Of a stretch of DNA of 64,000 nucleotides, positions 12,131 through 22,913 are shown piece by piece. Every line of letters begins with the position of its first letter. Within the stretch, counting starts at the first letter, position 1. The DNA comes from Cephalopachus bancanus (lineage: Eukaryota > Chordata > Mammalia > Primates > Tarsiidae). Location: the NCBI GenBank assembly GCA_027257055.1, contig JAPVLO010000133.1, forward strand, positions 6,014,001 through 6,078,000, in the 5' to 3' direction. The translations under genes and the position numbers were made by a program. The notes beneath the pieces are model-generated. The model saw only the letters and a program-made list of their open reading frames with translations. It searched no databases and had not been told where the DNA came from.

Positions 12131-12468
12131 GCTGCTGTTTTTTGTTTCAAGACAAGGTCTCTCTCTGTCTCCCACACTGGAGAAAAATGTTGTGATCACA
12201 GCTCACTGCAACCGCGAACTCCTGGGTTCAAGTGATCCTCCCACCACAGTCTCCTAAGTAGCTTGGACTACAGGCACATCACCATACCTGGCTAGTTTTT
12301 CTTTTATTTTTTTGTAAAGACAGGGTCTTGCTATGTTGCCCAGGTCCAGGCTAGTCTTTAACTCCTGACTGCAAGTGATCCTCTTGCCTTGGCCTCCTAA
12401 GTAGCTGGGACTAGAGGTACAAGTACCTGGCTTATTTTTAAAAAAACGGTTTTAGAGACATTTGTCTT
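12131..12468 (-). repeat. Alu with a hybrid second arm
   Basis: Right arm first (reverse orientation), then a GTCTTGCTATGTTGCCCAGG left-arm start. That second arm ends as a right arm (AAGTAGCTGGGACTAGAGG, ACCTGGCTTATTTTT) and then begins AGAGACA again. This is the start of a third arm, cut short by the next Alu. Confidence 0.75.
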
Positions 12469-12485
12469 GAATCCTCCTCTGCCAT

Positions 12486-13192
12486 TTTTTTTTTTTTTTT
12501 TTTTGAGTTGTGCCTCAACTCTGTCACCCAGGCTGGAGTGCCATGGCATGATCACAACTTACTGCAGTCTCTACCTCCTGGGGTCAGGCGATCCGTCAGC
12601 CACAGCCTCCTGAGTAGCTAAGACTATAGGCATGCACCACCACCCCTGGTTACATTTTTGGTTTTTTGCAGAGGCAAGGTCTCATTATATTTCCCAGACT
12701 GGTCTTGAACTCCTGGGTTCAAGTGGTCCTCCTGCCTCAGCCTCCTAAGTAGCTGGGACTAAAGGTGTGAGTGCTTGGCTCTTTTTTTTTTTTTTGAGTT
12801 GGAGTTGGAGTCTCGCTCTGTCACCCAGGCTGGAGGGCAGTGGCATGCTCTCAGCCACTGCAGCCTCAGCCTGCTGGGCTCAAGCGATCCTTTTGCCTCA
12901 GCCTTCCATGTAGCTGAAACTACAGGCACATGTCACTATGCCCGGCTAATTTTTTTGATTTTTTACTGTAGAGATGAAGTCCCACCAAGTTGCCCGGGCT
13001 GGTCTTGAACTCACATGGGCTCAGGCGATCCTCTCACCTTGGCCTACCAAAATGCTGGGATAATAGGTGTGAACCACCATGCCTGGCCTGCCTGGCTCAT
13101 TTTTAAAAAACTGTTCTAGAGCCAGCGTCTCACTGTGTTGTCCAGGCTGGTCTTGGGCTCCCAGTCTCACGTGATCTTCCTGCCTCGATTTT
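12486..13192 (-). repeat. Three-armed Alu split by a younger Alu
   Basis: A T19-headed Alu (12489-12779) has a right arm and a second arm that ends like a right arm (CTAAGTAGCTGGGACTAAAG, GTGCTTGGCTC). A younger Alu then interrupts it. Alu sequence resumes at 13090 with GCCTGGCTCATTTTT and a left-arm piece GTCTCACTGTGTTGTCCAGG. The repeated (C/T)TGGCTC word on both sides of the insert is consistent with a target-site duplication. Part of the terminal arm may instead belong to the preceding Alu. Confidence 0.65.
12780..13088 (-). repeat. Dimeric Alu inserted into an older Alu
   Basis: Complete reverse-oriented Alu with head TTTTTGAGTTGGAGTTGGAG, a small internal duplication. The middle reads GGCTAATTTTTTTGATTTTT, and it ends at CCACCATGCCTGGCC. 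It carries the GAGTT head and CAGCCTGCTGGGCTC word shared with other Alus of this window. Confidence 0.88.
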
Positions 13193-13789
13193 TCCTGCCC
13201 TTTGTGAAGCAGCTCCAGTGACTCCAACACTTGTTCCAAAGCAGATCTGCTTCTCGCCCAACGATAACACATGTGAGGCCTCGTGAAATGAGGTTTAGGC
13301 ATCTCCCTCAACAATCAGGTACAAGGTCCCTCAAAGACCTGCTCCTGTTAGTGTCATCAGTTTCAAGAGCTGAGGCTAGCAATATCAAAACAGGAGACTG
13401 TTCTGAAAGTTAATAATGAACTACATCATGTAGGGCCTTGAATGGTTGAACAGATTTGGACTTCTTCCAAGAGCATCTTACTTTTAATAAACATAAATTA
13501 CACTTAGTCAATAAATATTATTATTTCAAAAGAAATTTTAAAAGACAAGACACTGGCAGTGATAAACATGGCTTTTGAAACCACGTGGACCCCATCTCTG
13601 GCCAGCCCTCTGCACACATTCTGGTAGTGCTATCTGGGGACGGTCTGGCTCTTCATGAACAGTATTGCTTCCAATGTGCCTTGAAGCAAAACCGGAGGTT
13701 ATGAAGGCAAAAGGGACAAGTTCTGACTTTTTTTTTTGAAGAACAGGGAGGCAACATGGGCTGAGAAAAGTGTGACTGATGGAAACTGG
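13193..13789. other. Unassigned unique DNA
   Basis: Contains CATGTAGGGCCTTGAATGG near 13430, a word seen in old LINE 3' ends, but too little to assign. AT-rich from 13480 to 13550. No exon is seen. Confidence 0.35.
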
Positions 13790-14276
13790 GGGCCAGTTGG
13801 AAGGTAGGTGGAGTAGGGCCATAGTCCTGGTTGGAAGGTGGCCTAGAGTCATGGTCCTGATTGGAAGGTGGCCTAGAGTCATAATCCTGGTTGTCCAGGC
13901 TGGTCTCTGGCTCCCGGGCACTAGCAGGCTAGGGCCGTAGTCCCAGTTGGAAGGTGGGCTAAGGCAGTAATCCTGGTTAGAAGGTGGGCTAGGGGCATAG
14001 TCCTGATTGGAAAATAGGCTAGGGTCATGGTTCTGGTTGGAAGGTGGGCTAGGGCCATAGTCCCAGTTAGAAAGTGGGCTAGGGCCATGGTACTGGTTGG
14101 AAGGTGGTCCAGAGCCATAATCCTTGTTGGAAGGTGGCCTAGGGTCATGGTCCTGGTTGGAAGGTAGGCGAGGGTCATGGTCCTGGTTGGAAGGTGGCCT
14201 AGGACCATGGTCTTAATTGAAAGGTGGCCTAGGATCATGGTCCCGGTCACAAGATGGGCTAGGTCATTGTACAGTT
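13790..14276 (-). repeat. Minisatellite, 30-bp unit, about 15 copies
   Basis: Tandem units like TTGGAAGGTGGGCTAGGGCC plus ATAGTCCTGG, diverged by several substitutions each. One irregular unit at 13890-13930 carries a non-repeat stretch. Because 30 is a multiple of 3 and the unit lacks stops on the minus strand, two long open frames with a ten-residue periodicity (TMALAHLPTR-like) run through it. These are a by-product of the period, not evidence for a gene. Confidence 0.95.
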
Positions 14277-15118
14277 GCAAGGTTTGGGGGCTAGAGACAT
14301 AGTCCGAGCAACTTTCCATGGGAACCTGACCTTGGTGGGGTCCACTGCCAGCAGGCGCAGTGAACTGGCCTGTGAATTTAGACCTGTAATGTGCAGATTG
14401 TGAGGCGTTCCGTTCAGGGCTCACTTGAGTCACCCTATCTTTGGACAAGCTCCAGGGAGAGCCTGCCAACTTTGCCAGGGTCTGGAGAGAAGCACCCTCC
14501 CCATCCGTACTGTAGTAGCCAAGAAAAAGTATCATGCGCACCGCCGACTGCTTACACAAGCTGAGGTGAGCGCCTCTGTGCTCTCAAAACACGCGAGAAA
14601 GACACATTTTGTGGGATTTTCAGTAAGCACTTTGTTAAATATACTACATGCTAATATTTAAAAAGCCTTCAGTTTCTGAGCTAGAAAAATCTGGCCGGAG
14701 TAAAGAAAACATACATTTCTCATCGCACAGAGCGCTCCTGTTAACACGCTAGGTCACATCAGTTCCCTTCTGAGGCTCTAACATGACAGTCCTTGGAAAG
14801 TTGACTTCCCAACAGAATGTCACCCAGGGCACTGCACATGAGAGGAAATGAAAGAAAATATTTACAATGCAAGGGAGGCCAGAGAATGACACTCTCCAAG
14901 CAGCTGCTTTTGAAACCTGTGACGCCCTGATAACCCATATGTGTATGGGGTTGAGGGGACATGGGTCAATCAGCTTGCAGGGGGAAGACAGACATGAGGA
15001 CAGAATGACCTTCCTAGAGACATCCAGGTAGGAGCTTGTGGACACTGTTAATGTTTGATGTCTGGGGACAAGAAGACCCAACTGATCTGCGTTCTTATAA
15101 TTCTCCTCCTTTTCCTTT
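14277..15118. other. Unassigned unique DNA
   Basis: The minus-strand frame from the minisatellite continues open for about 100 codons to 14559 with an ATG start, but it has no similarity I recognise. No repeat is seen. Confidence 0.35.
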
Positions 15119-15545
15119 TCATTTTTACTTATTTGAGTCGGGATCTCACTCTGTTGCCTAGGCTAGAGAGCAGTGGTGCGAATCTGGCCCACCATAGCCT
15201 TGACTTCCTGGGCTCAGGTGATCCTTCCACCTCAGCCTCCGAGTAGTTGGGACTAAAGCACATGTCACCAGGCTTGGCTAATTTTTTGGCTTTTTGCAAA
15301 GATGAGGTCTTGCTATGTTGCCCAGGCTGGTCTCAAACTCCTGAGCTCAGACGATCCTTCCTCCTCAGCCTCTGAATAGTTGGGACTATAGGTGCGTGCC
15401 ACCAGACCTGACTAATTCTTTGGTTTTTGTAGAGATGATGTCTTGCTATGTTGCTCAGGCTGGTCTCAAACTCCTGGGCTCAAGCAATCCTCCTATCTTG
15501 CCTTCCTAAGTACTGGGGCTATAGGTGTGAGCCAGCATACATGGC
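15119..15545 (-). repeat. Three-armed Alu (right, hybrid, left)
   Basis: About 425 bp instead of about 300. Arm 1 (15125-15295) is a right arm. Arm 2 starts as a left arm (GAGGTCTTGCTATG at 15304) but ends as a right arm with linker (GACTAATTCTTTGGTTTTTG). Arm 3 starts GATGTCTTGCTATG at 15437 and ends as a normal left arm (GTGTGAGCCAGCAT). Arms 2 and 3 start 133 bp apart, so a central unit has been duplicated. Confidence 0.85.
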
Positions 15546-16096
15546 CCTTAAAAAGTTTTAATGGGTCCCTAGTTCCTAGATGAGCTTGGCATTGAAGGTC
15601 CACTGCCATCTGACCCTGATTAATTCTCCAGTATTGCTCAGAGCAGAGCAGCCCTAGACACAACTGTGCAGAAAATAGGCCATGTTTATTGTCAGAACCT
15701 GTCACCTAATCTTCCCTGTCTTCCGTATTTTACATTTTCCAGGCCCTGTCCCCTGGGTCAGATTCCTCAGACGGGCATGGATCTCCACCATGGAGCAGAA
15801 GAGCTGGGTCAGGCTTACTCATGCTGATGGACTCAGTAACGGTGACCTAAGTAGATTAATCGATTGTGGCAAATTGCAGTTTGATGGGACCTGGGAGGAT
15901 AAGGCAGGGGGAGGAGCAGAGCCACCCGTGGCAGGTCTCTCCTCTGCACGGTCACAAGCAGGGCCCTGGATTAGGGTAGGTCCCCACAGCCCAGTGCACA
16001 ACTCCCAAAGCAGCATTGTCATCATGCTCTGTGTGGAACAGGCCTCTGTGGTTGTATAGGACACCGTCTCTATGGCTATCCTTGGCATCCGCATTT
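15546..16096. other. Unassigned unique DNA
   Basis: A 125-codon plus-strand frame (15682-16059) overlaps a minus-strand frame. No domain or splice support is seen, and no repeat family is recognised. Confidence 0.35.
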
Positions 16097-16130
16097 GTAT
16101 ACACACACACACGCACACACACACAAATAA
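16097..16130 (+). repeat. (CA)n microsatellite
   Basis: Interrupted CA dinucleotide run, ATACACACACACACGCACAC and onward, about 32 bp. Confidence 0.95.
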
Positions 16131-16545
16131 AACACTTGAAAATGCAACACTTGGCTACTTGGAAAAGGAGCAAGGACTCCTCTTTTGGGGGGGGCTTAAA
16201 TCCCTTTTCTGCTTCTGGACAATCCATACCCTAATCTTTGCTTTCTTGATTGTCTTCTTAATGTGAAAATCTGCAGTTCTTCTTGGTGAGAACTTGCTTG
16301 TCAAGGAGAACACTGGCATCACAGGGACAGAGACGTCATGATATTTAACTGACAGCAATGACTGCAGCTATGTGGCAAAGAAAGGTAGACCTTAAGGTCT
16401 CCAGATATGGAAATGACTACTGTGCTGCGTTCACTAGTGAAAAATGAGTAAAATAACCAGAAACCATTTAGAAACATTCTTTTCCCTGTAAAGAAATGGT
16501 TCCTAAAGAGAAAGTAGTACCTCCATCCCTGAGAATTGTCAACTC
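16131..16545. other. Unassigned unique DNA
   Basis: No recognisable gene or repeat. A G8 run occurs near 16187-16194. Confidence 0.4.
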
Positions 16546-16845
16546 TATGTTTTTTTCTTTTTGAATCAGGGTCTCACTCTGTTGCCCAGGCTGGAGTGCA
16601 ATAGCATGCTTAGGGTTCATCATAGCTTCTATCTCCTGGGCTCAGGGGATTCTCCTTCCTCAACTTCCTGAGTATCTTGGACTACAGATATGCACCACCA
16701 TGCCTGGCTAGTTTTTTGATTTTTTGTAGAGATAAGATCTCACTATGTTTCCCAGGCTGGTCTGGAACGCCCAAGCTCAAGAGATCCTCCTGCCTTAGCC
16801 ACCCAAATTGTTGGCATTACAGGCATGAGCCACTACTCCTGGCCA
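16546..16845 (-). repeat. Dimeric AluJ-like element
   Basis: Reverse-oriented Alu: head TTTTTGAATCAGGGTCTCAC, linker GGCTAGTTTTTTGATTTTTT, end GGCATTACAGGCATGAGCCA. The TTTTGATTTTTT linker is shared with other Alus here. Confidence 0.9.
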
Positions 16846-17286
16846 ACTCTGACTATTAATGTCAGCAGCAGTCACACCAATCACTGGAAACTTGGACATT
16901 CCCCCATTGCATGATCTCTAGAGTGTGTTTCTACTAATAGGATAAATCCTGCTGCTTCTCTCTCTATGTGCCCTTCTCTTGCACACCCTTCATCTCTCCA
17001 GTTTCTACCTCTGTCTCTTTGGTTAAGGCTGCCATGGCCTCTATGCACCACTCAGTTGGTGTTCCCACCTCCAGCCTCTCTCCATGCCTACTTGTGCTGA
17101 AAACAACCCCATCAGGCCAACCTTCCTGAAACAGAGCCTGTTCATGCCGGCTTCCCATTAGAACCCTTGAGAGTTTCCACAACATACAATGTAAGGGCTG
17201 AGCTCCATGGCCTGGTTTCAGGGCCTCTGAGGCCTGGTCCTAATGTGTGCTTCCTGCATGCATTTCCTCTGCAGACCTTACCCTCA
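16846..17286. other. Unassigned unique DNA
   Basis: No repeat family or convincing exon is recognised. Confidence 0.4.
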
Positions 17287-17292
17287 GTGCGT

Positions 17293-17332
<40 letters not shown>

Positions 17333-17424
17333 CACGCACACACACAAGCATGCACACACACAGTCATATGTACACACACACACAGGCATGCATATACACA
17401 CACACATACACACATACACATAGG
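17287..17424 (+). repeat. (CA)n microsatellite, compound
   Basis: A pure CA run (17293-17331) within a 45-bp alternating purine-pyrimidine stretch (17287-17331), followed by CA-rich degenerate repeats with CATATG and GCATGC interruptions to about 17424. Confidence 0.97.
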
Positions 17425-17534
17425 CGTACCCCAGTTCACCTGCACTCACGCTGTGTCTGCTGCTCAGAGCTCCACATTCCATCTGTCCTTTGGTTCATGC
17501 TTCCCCCTTAGCAGATTCTTCCTCCCTTTCTTTT

Positions 17535-17725
17535 ACAAAATATGAGTCCCTACTATGTGTGACAGGAGATACCACAGTGGACAAAATAGGCAGAAGCCCC
17601 TGCCCTCAAGGGTCGGCTTTCCAGTGGGGAGTGATTGACACACAAGATGAAATCAGGTAAGTGTGCAGCAGGTGAGGAGCTGCGTGTGCTCAGTTAGGGC
17701 AGAGTGGGCACAGAGTGGGAGGGGC
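17535..17725 (-). repeat. L2 LINE 3' end, minus strand
   Basis: Shows CCCTACTATGTGTGACAGGA, then GTGGACAAAATAGGCAGAAG, CCCCTGCCCTCAAGGG, and later GGGGAGTGATTGACACACAA, matching the reverse complement of the L2 3' region. Confidence 0.65.
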
Positions 17726-18480
17726 GGGTCACAGGGTCACACAGGGATAGAAGAGGACCTTACGGAAAGTTGGTATTTGGAAAGGATGTGGGGAGGGAGG
17801 GAGAGTCCTGTAGACACTGGGGAGACCACCCTGGGCACGAGGTGGGGGCTCATCTGGAGCATCTTGGGCCACCCACACCTCCCTACCTTCCCACGTGTGA
17901 GTCAGACATGTTTAGACCTAGTCCTGGGGACCCCCAGTTCCCGCCTCTCCTGCTCGACTGTGCTGGAAGGGGTCTCTCCTTCATTTAACCCTCAGCCACC
18001 TCAGCCTCTTGCAGTTGCTTCTTCATACAATCAGAGAACTGTTATGTTGGAGATGACAGCCCTTCTCACAACACATATTTCACCTATTCTGCATCAACAA
18101 GTGAAAAACGCCTCTGCAGACTGATGAGTTTTCTTCTCCACCAGCTTCTGTATTTCTCGGGCTCAGAGTTCCCCAGTTATTCATGTCTGTATACCACAAT
18201 ATGGGCATCATTGACACACCCATATGGATAATATACACTTGTCACAGAGTCAAAATAAACATTTTGGCATTGTAAACTTTAGTAGTCTCTTATTTCCCCT
18301 GTAGTTCTAAAAGGGACATTTTCTCAGTGGCTCCCCGTGCTCCACAGAGCTGCTCTCTCAACTTCAAAGTTGTCCTTCCCTGGATCCCTAAGCTTCACCA
18401 TCATCGACGGTACCTCTCGTCCACACTCTCACTGGCCGTGAGGGCCACGGTGCTTTCTTGTTTGTTTCTGTTCTCATCTC
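17726..18480. other. Unassigned unique DNA
   Basis: A 153-codon plus-strand frame starting at 17663 reaches 18124. It begins inside the L2 copy and lacks any motif. No further repeat is recognised. Confidence 0.35.
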
Positions 18481-18485
18481 TGGTG

Positions 18486-18790
18486 GTCACTAAGTACCTA
18501 CTGACCACCCACTGTGTACTCAGATCCCTAGGAAAAATGGCAGCCATCGATGGAATCACAGAGCCAAGGTTTGCAGGACAGCTTCACAACCATCAGCCTA
18601 TTTATTCCTCATGAGATCCCACTGGGGCAGAATCCAGAGCTGTCCCTACACATGAGGAAACTGGGGCTTAAACAGGGAAGATGGTCAACTAAGGTCAACA
18701 AGCCCGAGGAAGCCACTGAGCCAAGATGTAAATCCATGTTTCCCAACTCCCAGGCCCCTTCCATGTACAGCTCAATGTCACCAAACGAGA
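18486..18790 (-). repeat. MIR SINE, minus strand
   Basis: CTAAGTACCTACTGACCACC, then CATGAGGAAACTGGGGCTTA, GTAAATCCATGTTTCCCA and a final gene-distal CAGGCCCCTTCCATG. This is the order of a reverse MIR with some inserted unique bases around 18535-18600. Confidence 0.55.
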
Positions 18791-19385
18791 TAGAGAGAGA
18801 AGGGGAACGGTAGTTGACATTCATAGCTTTGGCCACTCAGAAGCCACCAAACCACCACCTGGAACAGCAGTCTCTTTGTTCTTTGGAGGAGACATCCTCT
18901 CACTCTCTGCTACAGAATCTCTTGTTGAGACTCAGAAGAAGACTCTGTGTCGAAGGCAATAGTGAACGATACTGTTTTCCTTTGCACCCGCAGTAAAGTG
19001 ACCATAACATCTATCATACATTAGGGGCACTGCTGGGAGAGAATGGGGTGCAATGAACAATTGGGCTGCAATGGTAGGTGTGAGTATAGGCTGTCTGAGG
19101 ACACCAAGACCTGTGTCACCCTATCTGGCACCCTGAGATCATCCTATTCTCAGAAAAGTGGCCTCCCTCTCCTTTGAGCTGGGCGACTGTCCTGGGAAGT
19201 TCCAACTGTCTTACCCCCTGCCTCAGGGAAGTAGAATCCTCTTTTCTGTTACACTGGGTGCTGTCCTGGTTAAGCCTGGATGCATGGGAACCCTGACCAC
19301 TGGGAGAGTGCACTCCTTTCCTGCACTGGAGGGGATGTTGTACCAATGTGGAACTAATACTTCCCTGACTTGCCATGTGGAGTTC
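18791..19385. other. Unassigned DNA
   Basis: No family is recognised. The later part may be the upstream portion of the LTR-like segment that follows. Confidence 0.3.
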
Positions 19386-19585
19386 AAAAAAGAAGTAACA
19401 GATAAAGCAGGGCCGAGAGATGGAGAAAGATCACAACTCGGAATTGAGCTGCAGCCAAGGCTGGCACACCCTGGAGCTGAGGACCCAGATACTTATGGAT
19501 AAAACCAACACACTTTCTTTTGGCTTACGCAATTTGGGGTCAGCTCCTGGGTCACTTGTAACCAAAATGCACTAATGTCAAAACC
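19386..19585 (+). mobile_element. Possible LTR 3' portion
   Basis: ATGGATAAAACCAACACACT, then GGCTTACGCAATTTGGGGTC and GGTCACTTGTAACCAAAATG resemble the end of MaLR-like LTRs (a polyadenylation region followed by a GTTTCTGTCACTTGCAACC-like word). The 5' boundary is not clear. Confidence 0.35.
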
Positions 19586-19669
19586 TAATAACCACCAAGC
19601 ACCTGCTTTGTAGTTCTCCACAGCACCTCTGTCAGCCCACACCCCACCCTGCAGGGCACACACTGCCAA

Positions 19670-19792
19670 GTGCAAGTCCTGGCTCTACAACTGAGAGGGA
19701 ACCACGGGTAACCTAACTCCTGGGCCTCAGTTCCCTCAGCTGTTGATGACAGAATTGCCCTCCATAGACAATGGTGATATTTTAGTTACTTT
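19670..19792 (+). repeat. MIR fragment, plus strand
   Basis: CAAGTCCTGGCTCTACAACT followed by GGTAACCTAACTCCTGGGCC and TCAGTTCCCTCAGCTG: the middle of MIR in forward orientation. Confidence 0.65.
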
Positions 19793-19794
19793 AC

Positions 19795-19950
19795 ACCTTT
19801 AAAGGACATTTTATTATGATTCATGACAAAACTGAGGCTCAAAGAGGTTAAGTAAGTTGCTCAAAGTCAGACAGCTGCTGCATGACAAAGGTTTTGGAGC
19901 CCAAGCTTCTGCGGCTCCGATGTCCATTCTGTTCCCACTGAGCCCACATG
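19795..19950 (-). repeat. MIR fragment, minus strand
   Basis: ACAAAACTGAGGCTCAAAGA, GGTTAAGTAAGTTGCTCAAA and GTCAGACAGCTGCTGC: reverse MIR lying tail to tail with the previous fragment. Confidence 0.75.
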
Positions 19951-20435
19951 TTGGTCTGTGAAGGGTGGAGACGTCTCCGTGGATCTAGAGGTGGCTGTGA
20001 GCATGTCCCGTGAGAGGAAAGAGTCGTGGAAACAAGGCTGCAGCTATGTCCCAGGAGACGGGTCCCAGACTCCCTCTTGCTCCCTGCCTCATCCAGGCTC
20101 AGCTTGGCCAGCAGTCTGCCTTAAGGGCCCCATGTTCGCATCCACTATAGGGCAGATCCCCTGGAAGTGTGTGTCTCCTTCATGCAAGACACATACACGG
20201 GCTGGCCCTCTCCATCCCTTGGCATGTGGCTGACCCTCCTGTTGACCGCCTCAGTGCCAATCATGCTGGTTTCTGGGGCATTTCCTGATGGTGCCAAGGG
20301 CCTCACAGCCCCTGTTCTTGGCATTTCCTCTACCCAGAGCACTCTTTATCCAAATAACCACATGTCTGTCTCCAGACATCTTTAGGGTCCCTGTTCAAAC
20401 ATCACACCAGCTGCAGGTCCTTCCCTCTCCCACCC
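19951..20435. other. Unassigned unique DNA
   Basis: GC-richer sequence with short opposing open frames. No repeat family is recognised. Confidence 0.35.
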
Positions 20436-20716
20436 TGCACAAAAGAGCAGTGCACCATAGCCCACTCTACCCTGGCCACATTTAGCTCGGTCCTGGCCAT
20501 GACCTACTCAGCCCTGGTCATGGTCTGCTCTGCCCTGGCCATAGCCCTCTCTGTCCTAACACACGGTCCATTTTACCCTGGCCATGGCCCACTCTGCCCT
20601 GGTCATGGCCTATTCTACCCTGCCCACAGCCCATTCTGCTCTGTCCATGGCCCACTCTGCCCTGACCATCGCCCACTCTGCTCTGACCACAGCTCGCTCT
20701 GCCCTGGCACATGGCA
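20436..20716 (+). repeat. Minisatellite, 21-bp unit, about 13 copies
   Basis: Units like GCCCTGGCCATGGCCCACTC plus T repeat across about 280 bp, with variants such as CTGACCATCGCCCACTCTG. The array is open in frames on both strands because the period is a multiple of 3. The minus-strand frame reads GHGQGRV-like repeats and is not a credible protein. Confidence 0.93.
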
Positions 20717-20794
20717 CTTTTTCTCTCCACCCTGATTTTTATTTTTAGTTTCACAGCACTAGTCACTGTCTGATTTTACACACATATGTATGCA
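20717..20794. other. Short spacer
   Basis: Unique AT-rich spacer between the minisatellite and an L2 copy. Confidence 0.4.
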
Positions 20795-20942
20795 TGCAAG
20801 GCCTGTCTCTCATCCCTGGAAGGGAGTTCCACAGCAGCAGGGACTGTGCCTCCCCTTCGCTGCCTCCAAGGCACCTGGACAAGAACCGGGCATGTAGTAG
20901 GTGGTAACACGAATTTGTGGGGTGACGAATGCCTGAACACAC
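20795..20942 (+). repeat. L2 LINE 3' end, plus strand
   Basis: GGGAGTTCCACAGCAGCAGG, GACTGTGCCTCCCC, GCATGTAGTAGGTGGTAAC and GGGGTGACGAATGCCTG follow the L2 3' terminus (clearly GGGCAGGGACTGTG then CATAGTAGGTGCTCAATAAA in the consensus). Confidence 0.65.
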
Positions 20943-22386
20943 AAGAGCACGGTGATGTCCAGGCAACCTCTGCACCCTGAAGTCACTTGCATCTGCCTGG
21001 TTCTCCAAGTAGCTGAGCCACTGCAGACCCTGGGATGAAATCAGGAGCCCTCACTGCCCTGGAGTCTCCAGCCCACAGGCCTGGGTCCCTGAGATGGATG
21101 CTCTGTCTCTGTAGAATTCCTATCCTCCAGAAAATGGAAATGAGCTCTTTGAGGACTGCCTGCTGACTTCTGTTTCAGCACGTCCCTTCCGGTGTCCACG
21201 GCCCGGCCCAGAGAAAACGGACACATGTTCCATCTGGGAATACATCAAAGCTCATCACAGGCCAGTGTGCAGGGCAGACCATGAGCACATGTGTTTGCTT
21301 TTATCCTGGCATTAACAACTCTATTCGGGATGAATTTATTTCCCCTGGTTTCAAAGTCAAGTTTTCCCATTGGCTCCAATATGAAGTCCCTTGTCTGTCA
21401 GTGTAATCATTTTCTGTTAATTATAAAAGTAGAAGGCCAGCAGTTTGAGAGTCCTAAGGGAAGCATTCGTCTAATCCAAAAACTGATTTTCCAGTGACTT
21501 GGATAAAGGACAGCTCTCAGCTGTGGTCAGATCCGCAGACTTCACAGAGCCCCTTGTTGTTCCTTTCTGGTCAGTCTGGACAGACATGGTCCTCTCTTCC
21601 ACTTTCCAAGCTGTCAAACCACTAGTTTGGTCAAAAGAATCGCATCTTCAGGGAATCGGCTGAGCAGCACATCCCCAGAGATGCCATAACGCCTTCCTGA
21701 CATCCTCCAGACAGATGAGCAGCCTCAGTGGCGCTGGGAGGAACGTCCCCTCCAAGGCTCAGTGTACATGTGGGAATGGAACTGTGGCAGCAGAAATAAT
21801 GCCCACTATTATCCTGTGGGGATGGAGGCAGCCCAGCGGCCAGAGCACGCAGCCGCAGACTTCCCGCCTGCTGTCCGAGACTTCACTTTCAGGCTGGTGT
21901 CCTCATGCAGCCTCTGCCCCGTTCATGGCAATCAAGCCCATGTTCTTCAGAGCCTGGCGTATTCAAGGCTGGGCCAGGGCTATGGGGCCACATAGGTGAG
22001 CCAAGAAAGAAGTCTGAACTTGGAGTGTGGTCTTTAGGCAGGGGAATGACAACTGTATGTGGTTATCTCCTTATGAAGAGAGAGCACCTGGGAATTCGGC
22101 AGGGGTGAGGCCAGAGGCTGGCAGGGAGAGTGGGGCAGAGAGAGAAAGGAGCGGATGTGGGTCTGGAGGAGTCTGATTTGGGTTGGGTTTAGAGGAATAG
22201 GGAGTCTAGCTTTAAGGATGAAGAGAGGTGAATGCAGAGCATCATTTCAGGAGGCTGTCACTCTGGGCCCCCCCATGCTTGAGCCTGGCTATAGGGGCAA
22301 GATGGGTAGGATGGGTGGAGGAAATGACACTGCCAGCTACGTCTTCTACATAAGACGTCCTGGGCTCCTGCCATGCCCCACGCTTC
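20943..22386. other. Unassigned unique DNA
   Basis: The portion 21290-21500 is repeat-free and AT-rich with TCTGTTAATTATAAAAGT and could be conserved noncoding DNA. From 21700 to 22380 the sequence is GC-richer and purine-rich. No exon or repeat is recognised. Confidence 0.35.
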
Positions 22387-22690
22387 TCTCTCTTTTTCTT
22401 TTTTTTCTTTTTTTGAGTTTAGATTCTCACAATGTCACCCAGTCTGGAGTGCAGTAGCACAATCACGTGACTGTGGTCTTCCAGTGATCCTCCCACCTCA
22501 GCCTCCTAAATAGCTGGGATTAGAGGCATGCACACGACCACACCCAGCTATTTATTTTATTTTTATTTTTGTAGAGATGAGATCTCACTATGTTGCCTAT
22601 GCTGGTCTTGAACTCCTGGGCTCAAGTGATCCTCTTGCCTCCGCCTCCCAAAGTGCTGAGATTACAGGCGTGAGCCACCATGCTTAGCCC
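22387..22690 (-). repeat. Dimeric Alu
   Basis: Reverse-oriented Alu with T-rich head TTTTTTTGAGTTTAGATTCT, shortened right arm, linker TTTATTTTATTTTTATTTTT and left-arm end TGAGATTACAGGCGTGAGCC. Confidence 0.9.
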
Positions 22691-22913
22691 ACACTTCTCT
22701 CTTTAAAAGACACATAACACTGGAATTAAATTAGTACTGACTCTGTCTGTGTGCCCAACTCTCAGCCCAACATCTGGCCCCAAAAGGGACGGCTTGCTTG
22801 TGTGTCCACCCAACCTGGGGACATTGTGAAGGAGGGAGCAAAGTCAGGGGAGAATGAGCTCATGTCCAAAGGTGAGGGAGGAAACACTCCATGAGGAGGA
22901 GAGGGGAGAGGAG
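22691..22913. other. Unassigned DNA before minisatellite
   Basis: Unique sequence that becomes GA-rich from 22870 as it approaches the array. Confidence 0.4.

Noticed and set aside
17142..17545. Cys/Val- or His/Thr-rich proteins
   Set aside because: These are translations of the (CA)n microsatellite.
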